A model generated the notes under the pieces. The model was given only the letters and a program-made list of their open reading frames with translations, was not told the origin of the DNA and made no database searches. Made by a program: the position numbers and the translations under genes. From Streptomyces tauricus (GTDB taxonomy: Bacteria; Actinomycetota; Actinomycetes; Streptomycetales; Streptomycetaceae): 64,000 bases of DNA. The stretch covers positions 1 to 64,000 of the forward strand of contig NZ_BMVY01000013.1 of the NCBI RefSeq assembly GCF_014650955.1. The letters run 5' to 3'. Of the stretch, positions 1-7,400 are shown one piece after another (position 1 is the stretch's first letter; each line of letters opens with the position of its first letter).

Positions 1-105
1 TTGATGGGTTAAGGCTCCCAGTAGACGACTGGGTTGATAGGCCGGATGTGGAAGCCCTGTAAAGGGTGGAGCTGACCGGTACTAATAGGCCGAGGGCTTG
101 TCCTC
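1..105 (+). rRNA. rrl: 23S ribosomal RNA, 3' end only
   Basis: The first hundred bases match the conserved end of actinobacterial 23S rRNA, including the segment ending in the motif GACCGGTACTAATAGGCCGA near 71-93. The gene enters from the left edge, so only its tail is present. The exact 3' end cannot be fixed by eye. I place it near 105 because CTTG at about 97-100 can pair with the CAAG usually found at the 23S 5' end. Bases 106-214 are the 23S-5S spacer. Confidence 0.93.
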
Positions 106-214
106 AGTTGCTCGCGTCCACTGTGTTGGTTCTGAAACCACGAACAACCCCGCACCCCTTTCCGTCTGGCCACAGGGGGGTGTGGTGCGGCTGTTTGAAT
201 CAGAGTTTCACCGT

Positions 215-331
215 GTTTCGGTGGTCATAGCGTGAGGGAAACGCCCGGTTACATTCCGAACCCGGAAGCTAAGCCTTACAGCGCCGATGGTACTGCAGGG
301 GGGACCCTGTGGGAGAGTAGGACGCCGCCGA
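215..331 (+). rRNA. rrf: 5S ribosomal RNA
   Basis: This is a complete 5S rRNA of about 117 bases. Its first ten bases (GTTTCGGTGG) pair with CCGCCGAAC at the end to form helix I. The conserved internal stretch around CCGAACCCGGAAGCTAAG is present. It lies about 110 bases after the 23S tail, the usual end of a 16S-23S-5S operon, and is followed at once by a strong terminator. Confidence 0.95.
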
Positions 332-343
332 ACTTCTTTTAAT

Positions 344-386
344 AGAGCTGGTCCCTGAACTTAGGTTCAGGGACCAGCTCTTTTTT
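344..386 (+). terminator. rRNA operon terminator
   Basis: The arms at 345-360 and 365-380 are perfect 16-base complements around a TTAG tetraloop, and A344 can also pair with T381. A run of six T (381-386) follows. A T-tract terminator is uncommon in Streptomyces but expected at an rRNA operon. Confidence 0.95.
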
Positions 387-432
387 GTTGTGCGTCACTT
401 GGAGTTCACGTTGCGCGACCAACATCACGTGC

Positions 433-1110
433 ATGGGTACTGCTGCAATGCTCAGGGCCGCGGGTGTCGGAGCCGGTGACGAGGTCATCGTGCCGGCGTT
501 CGGGAACGCCGAGGTCGCGGAGGCCGTGATCCTGGCCGGCGCGCTGCCGGTGTTCGTCGACATCGATCCGAGTACGTACTGCCTCGACGCCGCCGAGGTC
601 GAGGCGGCTGTCGGTCCGCGGACGGCCGCCCTGGTCGCCGTACACCGCTTCGGACGGCTGGCCGACATGCCGCGTCTGTGGGACATCGGGCAGCGGCGCG
701 GGCTGCTCGTGCTCGAACAGGGCGAGACCGAAGCGCCGTACGCCGAGGTCGAGGAGCGCAGGGCACGCGCGACCTACCTCGATGGGCGGTTGCGGGGTGT
801 GCGGACTCCGGAGCGCGGCGCCGGGCACACTTATCAGCAGTACGTCGTGCGGGTGTTGGGGAACGGGCGGCCGGACCGTGATGCCTTCGCGCGGGCCGTG
901 CGGGCCAAGGGCGTCGAGTGCAGGGTGCCGGTGAAGACACCGGTGCACCGGATGCCCGCGTTCAGGCGGGACGTCTGTCTGCCGGAGACCGAACGGGCCG
1001 CCGACGAGACGCTGGCACTGCCTGTCGACGCGTCGCTGACGAAGCGGGAGATGCAGCGGATCGTGTCCGCGTGCAATGCCCTCGGCGGACTGCTCCAGCC
1101 TGCCTTCTAG
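433..1110 (+). CDS. DegT/DnrJ/EryC1/StrS-like protein lacking the PLP-lysine region
   Basis: The protein (about 225 aa) resembles sugar aminotransferases of the DegT/DnrJ family. GDEVIVPAFGNAEVAEAV followed by PVFVDIDPSTYCLD corresponds to the family's GDEVIVP...PVFVDID block, and VHRFGRLADM to its VHLFGQPADM block. The segment that should carry the Schiff-base lysine (typically SFyPgKNL) is missing: the sequence runs from LVLEQGETEAPY straight to a C-terminal part, HTYQQYVVRV...VECRVPVKTPVHRMPAF. It is therefore probably not an active transaminase. The reading frame is clean, so it may be a retained, repurposed protein rather than debris. The start is uncertain: ATG 433 or 448, or a TTG at 385-388 that touches the rRNA terminator. 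Confidence 0.7.
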   Translation: MGTAAMLRAAGVGAGDEVIVPAFGNAEVAEAVILAGALPVFVDIDPSTYCLDAAEVEAAVGPRTAALVAVHRFGRLADMPRLWDIGQRRGLLVLEQGETEAPYAEVEERRARATYLDGRLRGVRTPERGAGHTYQQYVVRVLGNGRPDRDAFARAVRAKGVECRVPVKTPVHRMPAFRRDVCLPETERAADETLALPVDASLTKREMQRIVSACNALGGLLQPAF

Positions 1111-1137
1111 GGCGAGAGAACGCGGTATCGAACGCAG

Positions 1138-1167
1138 TTGGGAGCACACCGGCGTTCGGGGTATGCT
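1138..1167 (+). promoter_or_regulatory. promoter of tRNA-Thr
   Basis: TTGGGA (1138-1143) and TATGCT (1162-1167) are separated by 18 bases, a good match to a vegetative (HrdB-type) promoter. The predicted start near 1174 leaves a leader of about 30 bases before the tRNA. Confidence 0.6.
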
Positions 1168-1205
1168 CTATTCCGTTGCCACGGGGAAAACCTCGAAAGC
1201 AACAG

Positions 1206-1278
1206 GCCCCTATAGCTCAGTCGGTAGAGCGTCTCCATGGTAAGGAGAAGGTCAACGGTTCGATTCCGTTTGGGGGCT
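1206..1278 (+). tRNA. tRNA-Thr (anticodon GGT)
   Basis: A full 73-base cloverleaf can be folded by hand. The acceptor stem is GCCCCTA/TGGGGGC (one G-T pair), the D stem GCTC/GAGC, the anticodon stem TCTCC/GGAGA with loop ATGGTAA, and the T stem AACGG/CCGTT with loop TTCGATT. The anticodon GGT reads ACC and ACU threonine codons. CCA is not encoded. Confidence 0.97.
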
Positions 1279-1286
1279 CAGACAGA

Positions 1287-1318
1287 AAAGGCCTCCGCCC
1301 TTGTGGGCGGGGGCCTTT
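1287..1318. terminator. bidirectional terminator between tRNA-Thr and osaC
   Basis: The arms at 1287-1300 and 1305-1318 form 14 pairs (one G-T) around a TTGT loop. On the minus strand the hairpin is followed by CTTTTCTG. It can therefore end the tRNA transcript from the left and the osaC transcript from the right. Confidence 0.8.
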
Positions 1319-1357
1319 CGCGTTTCCCGGGGCCGGTGCGGCCCCGGGACCGGGCGG

Positions 1358-4105
1358 TCAGTCCTTCTGCAGACCCGGGACGCGCATCGCCAGAATGGCC
1401 ATGTCGTCGGACGGCGCGTCGCTCGCGAAACGCTCGACCGCGCGCATGATGCGGGCGGCCACCGCACCGGCCGTCAGGCCCGTGCACGTGGTGAGGACAT
1501 CGGCGAGACCGTCGTCGCCCAGCATGCGGGTGCCCTCGCGGCGTTCGGTGACGCCGTCCGTCACGCACAGCAGGACGTCTCCCGGATCGAGCGTCACCTC
1601 CTGCTCGTACAGCTCCAGGTCGTCCATGACGCCCAGGAGCGGCTGCGGTTCGGCGGCCGGTTCCACCGTGCCGTCCGGGCGCAGGCGCAGCGGGAGCGGG
1701 TGGCCGGCGCAGACCACCTTGAGGAGCGCCGAGCCGTCCTCCTGGGGCCACAACTCCCCGTACAGGAGCGTCAGGAAGCGGCTGCGGGCTCCCTCGTCGA
1801 GGATCGCGGAGTTCAGGCGGTCCAGGACCGCGGGGCCGCCGTAACCCTCACGGGCCAGCAGGCGCAGCGCGTGCCGGGCGAGTCCGGTGACCGCGGCCGC
1901 CTCCGGTCCCGTACCGCAGACGTCTCCGATGGCGAAGCCGTAGGCGCCGTCGCGGATGGGGAAGAGGTCGTAGAAGTCGCCGCCGACCTCGTTGCCCTCG
2001 CCCGCGGCGCGGTAGATGACCTCGACCTCCACGCCCTCGATGTGGGGGAGTTCCGGGGGGAGGAGGCTGCGCTGGAGGGACTGGCTGATGGCGGTGCGCT
2101 CGGAGTACAGGCGCGCGTTGTCCAGGGCGAGGGCGGCCCGGCGGCTCAGGTCCTCGGCCAGTTCCAGGATCTCCTGGCGGAAGTGTTCGTCCGTCGGCTT
2201 ACCGAGCGTCAGCATGCCGATGACGCGGTTGCGGGCCACCAAGGGGAGGACGACCGTCTCGCCGCCGACCGCGCCGGCCGTCGCCAGTGTCGTACCGATG
2301 CCGGAGCTGACCGAGGAGGGTCCGCCCAGGCCGAGGCTGCGCATGGAGGTGCGCAGGGCGGCGTCGTGGGCCGCCTGCGCGGGGGCGGCCCAGACGCGGG
2401 CACCCGGGGTCGGGACCGGATCGGGCGGGTCGATCTTGGAGAGGAGGGCCTTGAGGCCGTCGATGCGCTCCTCGTCCTCGTGCAGGACGTACGAAAGGTA
2501 GGGGTCGGAGGCCTGGTCGGCGATCGTGTAGACGGCACACCAGGTGGCCAGGGTCGGGACCGTCATCTGGGCCATCAGGGCCAGCGTCTGGTCGCGGTCC
2601 AGAGTGCCCGCGAGGAGGTCCGAGGCCTCGACGAGGAAGGACAGCGAGCCGCGGCGCAGGCGTTCCAGTTCGCCCAGGCGGGCCGACTCGACGGCGAGCG
2701 CGATGCGGTCGGCGGCGAACTGGAGGCGCAGGGCCTCCTCGTTCGAGTAGCGGCCCGGGGACTCGGCCGCCACGCCGAGCGAGCCGGTGAGTCTGCCCTC
2801 GACCTTGAGGGGGACGGTGACGACCGAACGCATACCGGTGCCGCTGAGGAGCGGTACGGCCCCTGGGACGGCCGTGAGGTCCTCGTGGACGGCCGGCATG
2901 CGGGCCGAGCCGTAACGGCCGGTACCCGCCTCCACAGGGACGCGGGCGAAGCGCTGGCGGGCGGAGGGGAGGCCGGTGGAGGCGCGTACCTCCAACTCCG
3001 TCTCGTCGTCGGTCGCCAGGAGGAGGAAGGCGGAGTCGCCGTCGAGCATGTCGCGGGCGCGTTCCACCGTGCGCTGGAGGAGGCCGTCCAGGTCGTCCGG
3101 GGCCGGTGAGCCGATGAAGACCTCGAAGGGGTCCGAGGCGTGGCCCTCGGAGCTGGTGGTCGTGTCCGTGGCCGAGACACGCAACGGGGTCTGCAGGACC
3201 GCCCGTTCGTGGTCGCGCACCAGCAGACAGACCGTCGACGGCTCGCCGCCGGTGTCCCGTACGCGCAGGTGCGAGGCGTATACGGGGGTGACGCGGCCGT
3301 TGGCGCCGCGCAGGCCGTAACTGCCCTCCCAGCGGGAGAGCTTGAGGGCCTCGACGATGCCGGTACTGGTGCCGGGGGTGTGCGGCCAGGCCGCGAGATC
3401 GGTCAGCGGCTTGCCGACGACCTGCTCCGCCGGGTAGCCGAAGAGTTCCTCCGCGTCCTCGTTCCAGGCGTTGATCGCGCCGGCGCGGTCGATCTGGACG
3501 ACCGCCACACGGACGCGGCCGTCGGCCAGGGGGAGCAGGTGGGAGGGCAGGGAGGGGCCCGCGGTGCGGGTGCCGACCGCGCGCTCGGGGAGGTCCAGCT
3601 GGAACCAGACCTGCTTGCGGGTGGGCGTGTACTCGACACCCCAGCGGCCGGCCAGGGCGGCGCAGAGCTGGAGGCCGCGCCCGCCCTCGCGGTCGGGGTT
3701 GCCCATGTTGACGGCACTGCCCTGGAGTGGGATCTCACGTTCCGGGTAGTGGTCCGCCACTTCGATCCGTACGCCGTCGTCGCTGCGCAGGCACAGGACG
3801 TCCGCGGACGTGCCGGCGTGCACGACGGCGTTGGTGACCAGCTCGCTCGTGAGGACCACGGCGTCGTCGACGATGTCGGCGAAGCCCCAGCCCTGGAGGG
3901 TGTCACGGACGAAGGAACGAGCGGTCGCGACGGACCGCCCGACAGGGTCGAAGCTGGCGGCCGCGCGCGCGGTGATCACAGAACTCCTTGTCCGGTCGTC
4001 GGCGGGCAGGGTTCCGTGGCCGACCCGCCCCTGCCGGGGCAGGAGCTGGTTCTCGGTCGGCCGGGGATCCTGGGGTGGTCCCCCGGAATGCAGTCCGGTG
4101 GTCAT
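1358..4105 (-). CDS. osaC: OsaC-type multidomain regulator: RsbW-like kinase, PAS, two GAF, SpoIIE/PP2C phosphatase
   Basis: This 915-aa regulator has, in order, an RsbW-like HATPase domain (about 48-180; N-box LTSELVTNAVVHAG, G-box EGGRGLQL), a PAS domain (about 195-310), two GAF domains (about 335-475 and 500-665), and a C-terminal PP2C/SpoIIE phosphatase (about 690-912) with GGDFYDLF, GDVCGTG, DGVTERR and SDDMAIL metal-site motifs. The combined anti-sigma-kinase and phosphatase architecture, and its position divergent from osaA, match OsaC. From established work, OsaC returns SigB activity to baseline after osmotic stress in S. coelicolor. I chose ATG 4105 because GGAGGG lies nine bases upstream. 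An in-frame ATG at 4192 has no comparable ribosome site. No membrane segment is visible. Confidence 0.92.
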   Translation of the reverse strand: MTTGLHSGGPPQDPRPTENQLLPRQGRVGHGTLPADDRTRSSVITARAAASFDPVGRSVATARSFVRDTLQGWGFADIVDDAVVLTSELVTNAVVHAGTSADVLCLRSDDGVRIEVADHYPEREIPLQGSAVNMGNPDREGGRGLQLCAALAGRWGVEYTPTRKQVWFQLDLPERAVGTRTAGPSLPSHLLPLADGRVRVAVVQIDRAGAINAWNEDAEELFGYPAEQVVGKPLTDLAAWPHTPGTSTGIVEALKLSRWEGSYGLRGANGRVTPVYASHLRVRDTGGEPSTVCLLVRDHERAVLQTPLRVSATDTTTSSEGHASDPFEVFIGSPAPDDLDGLLQRTVERARDMLDGDSAFLLLATDDETELEVRASTGLPSARQRFARVPVEAGTGRYGSARMPAVHEDLTAVPGAVPLLSGTGMRSVVTVPLKVEGRLTGSLGVAAESPGRYSNEEALRLQFAADRIALAVESARLGELERLRRGSLSFLVEASDLLAGTLDRDQTLALMAQMTVPTLATWCAVYTIADQASDPYLSYVLHEDEERIDGLKALLSKIDPPDPVPTPGARVWAAPAQAAHDAALRTSMRSLGLGGPSSVSSGIGTTLATAGAVGGETVVLPLVARNRVIGMLTLGKPTDEHFRQEILELAEDLSRRAALALDNARLYSERTAISQSLQRSLLPPELPHIEGVEVEVIYRAAGEGNEVGGDFYDLFPIRDGAYGFAIGDVCGTGPEAAAVTGLARHALRLLAREGYGGPAVLDRLNSAILDEGARSRFLTLLYGELWPQEDGSALLKVVCAGHPLPLRLRPDGTVEPAAEPQPLLGVMDDLELYEQEVTLDPGDVLLCVTDGVTERREGTRMLGDDGLADVLTTCTGLTAGAVAARIMRAVERFASDAPSDDMAILAMRVPGLQKD

Positions 4106-4427
4106 GGTGCGGTGCCCTCCGATGCCTGCCTGCCCGCTCGTGCTCGTACCACCGCCCAGGCCGGAAGGACCGGCGTGGCTGGACAGCCGCATGCAAGGTT
4201 ACTTACCTTCGCGGTCCATGCGGATGCCGGTCGCCAGTGTTTACGTCCGGAGGGTGTGCGGACCGTGTGCGAAGCTGCCGAACTGTTATGGCCTGGTTCA
4301 GCCATGGTGAAACACTGGGCAGGCTTCAAGGGAAGGTCCGGGCAGGTTGAAAGCCTTCCGGCACGCGGAGCAAGTAGTACCCGAGTACGCCGAGCAGTAA
4401 ATGGTCGACCCTTGCGGGAGGGACACA
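4106..4427. promoter_or_regulatory. divergent control region osaC/osaA
   Basis: This 322-base intergenic region must carry the promoters of both osaC (leftward) and osaA (rightward). On the minus strand GGGTAC occurs at plus 4377-4382, which fits the -10 of SigB-type promoters, but I see no clear partnered GTTT-like -35, so this is only a weak candidate. A GGGAGG at about 4417-4422 is the osaA ribosome site. No gene or repeat is visible. Confidence 0.4.
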
Positions 4428-7400
4428 GTGGAGTCTGGCGCAGCGACGCGGGGCACTAAAACGCGCGCGAAAGGCGGACAGTCCCTGAGTAATCAGCGTA
4501 AACCGCGCAATGGCACCACAGAGGTGGATACGGCGGCCCTCAACAGGCTGCTGGCGGCTCTGGTGTCGATGCGGGACGGCAACTTCCGTAAGAGGCTCAC
4601 CGTCTCCGGCGACGGCGTGATGTCCGAGATCGCGGCCGTCTTCAACGAGGTGGGCGACCGGAATCTGCAGCTCACGGGTGAGCTGTCGCGGGTGCGGCGC
4701 ATGGTCGGCCGGGAGGGAAAGCTCACGGAGCGGCTGGAGACGGGCGCCTGTGAGGGCTCCTGGGCCGCGGCGATCGACGCCTCGAACGCGCTCGTCGACG
4801 ATCTCGTACGGCCCGTCTCCGAGGTCGGCCGGGTGCTGTCCGCGGTGGCGGAGGGTGATCTGTCGCCCCGTATGGAGCTGCGGGCGCAGGCCGCGGACGG
4901 CAACGGTCATCCGCTGCGCGGCGAGTTCCTGAAGGTCGGGCGCACGGTCAACAACCTGGTCGACCAGCTGTCCACGTTCACCGACGAGGTCACGCGGGTG
5001 GCCAGCGAGGTCGGTACCGAGGGCAAGTTGGGCGGGCAGGCCCGGGTGCGCGGTATGTCCGGTTCGTGGAAGGACCTCACGGACTCGGTCAACACGATGG
5101 CGTACCGGCTGACGGCCCAGGTGCGGGACATCGCGCTGGTGACGACGGCGGTCGCCAAGGGTGACCTGTCCCGGAAGGTCACGGTTCACGTGGCCGGCGA
5201 GATGCTCGAACTGAAGAACACCGTCAACACGATGGTGGATCAGCTGTCCTCGTTCTCCTCCGAGGTGACGCGGGTAGCGCGCGAGGTCGGCACCGAGGGC
5301 GAGCTGGGCGGGCAGGCGCAGGTGCCCGGTGTGGCCGGGGTGTGGAAGGACCTCACCGATTCGGTGAACCTCATGGCCGGCAACCTGACCGCACAGGTGC
5401 GCGGTATCGCGCAGGTCACCACGGCGGTCGCCAACGGTGATCTGTCGCAGAAGGTGACCGTGTCCGCGCGCGGCGAGGTCGCGCAGCTCGCCGAGACGAT
5501 CAACCAGATGACCGAGACGCTGCGGACGTTCGCGGACGAGGTCACACGTGTCGCCAACGAGGTCGGTGGCGAGGGGCGGCTCGGCGGGCAGGCGAACGTG
5601 CCGGGCGCGGCGGGCACGTGGAAGGACCTCACCGATTCGGTGAACACGGTCTTCAGGAACCTCACCACCCAGGTGCGGGACATCGCCGCAGTAACTACTG
5701 CGGTCGCCAACGGTGACCTGTCGCAGAAGGTCAGCGTCGAGGTCGCCGGCGAGATGCTGGAGCTCAAGAACACCGTCAACACGATGGTCGACCAGCTGTC
5801 GAGCTTCGGCGCGGAGGTCACCCGCGTGGCGCGGGAGATCGGCGTCGAGGGCGAGCTGGGCGGTCAGGCCCAGGTGCCCGGCGCGGCCGGTACGTGGAAG
5901 GACCTCACCGACTCCGTCAACACGGCGTTCCGCAACCTCACCGGACAGGTGAGGAACATCGCGCAGGTGACGACGGCGGTGGCCAACGGCGATCTGTCGC
6001 AGAAGGTCACCGTGGACGTCTCCGGCGAGATGCTCGCGCTGAAGAACACCGTGAACACGATGGTCGACCAGCTGTCGTCCTTCGCCGACCAGGTGACGCG
6101 GATGGCGCGTGACGTGGGTACGGAGGGCCGCCTGGGTGGCCAGGCGCGTGTGGACGGCGTGTCCGGTACGTGGAAGGACCTCACCGACTCCGTCAACTTC
6201 ATGGCGGGCAACCTCACCTCTCAGGTGCGGCAGATCGCCCAGGTGACGACGGCGGTGGCGCGCGGTGACCTGTCGCAGAAGATCGAGGTGGACGCGCGCG
6301 GCGAGATCCTCGAACTGAAGAACACGATCAACACCATGGTCGACCAGCTCAGCGCCTTCGCCGAGCAGGTGACCCGGGTGGCCCGCGAGGTGGGCACCGA
6401 CGGCCGTCTCGGCGGTCAGGCGCAGGTGCCGGGCGTGGCCGGTGTGTGGCGGGACCTCACCGACTCGGTGAACGGCATGGCCGGCAACCTCACCGCGCAG
6501 GTGCGCAACATCGCGCAGGTCGCGACCGCGGTGGCGCGCGGTGACCTGTCGCAGAAGATCGACGTGGACGCCCGCGGCGAGATCCTGGAACTGAAGAACA
6601 CCCTCAACACGATGGTGGACCAGCTCTCGAACTTCGCCGAGCAGGTCACGCGGGTGGCCCGTGAGGTGGGTACCGAGGGCATCCTGGGCGGCCAGGCCGA
6701 GGTGCAGGGTGTCTCCGGCACCTGGAAGGACCTCACGCAGTCCGTGAACTTCATGGCGAACAACCTGACGATCCAGGTGCGCAACATCGCCGAGGTCACG
6801 ACCGCCGTCGCCAAGGGCGATCTGTCGAAGAAGATCACCGTCGACGCGAAGGGCGAGATCCTCGAACTCGTCACCACCGTCAACACGATGGTCGACCAGC
6901 TGTCGTCGTTCGCCGAGCAGGTCACGCGGGTGGCCCGTGAGGTGGGCACCGAGGGCATCCTGGGCGGGCAGGCGCACGCGTCGGGTGTCACGGGCATCTG
7001 GAAGGACCTCACCGACAACGTCAACCTGATGGCCAACAACCTGACCGTGCAGGTGCGGAACATCTCCCAGGTCGCGGCGGCCGTCGCCAACGGTGACCTG
7101 ACGCGGACGGTGACGATCGAGGCGCGCGGCGAGGTCGCGCAGCTCGCCGACACCTTCAACACCATGGTGAAGACGCTGAGTTCGTTCGCCGACCAGGTCA
7201 CCAAGGTGGCCCGTGAGGTGGGTACGGACGGCATCCTCGGCGGCCAGGCGCGCGTACCGGGCGTGTCGGGTACGTGGAAGGACCTCACCGAGTCCGTGAA
7301 CGGGATGGCATCCAATCTGACCGGACAGGTGCGCAACATCGCGATGGTCACCACGGCCATCGCCAAGGGCGACCTGACCAAGAAGATCGACATCGACGCG

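Noticed and set aside
918..1844. 308-aa frame running across tRNA-Thr
   Set aside because: It includes the translated tRNA (an IAQSVERL-type string) and the terminator. No ribosome site or domain is present.
1301..3109. 602-aa frame antisense to osaC
   Set aside because: OsaC on the opposite strand shows complete HATPase, PAS, GAF and PP2C motifs. The antisense frame has none.
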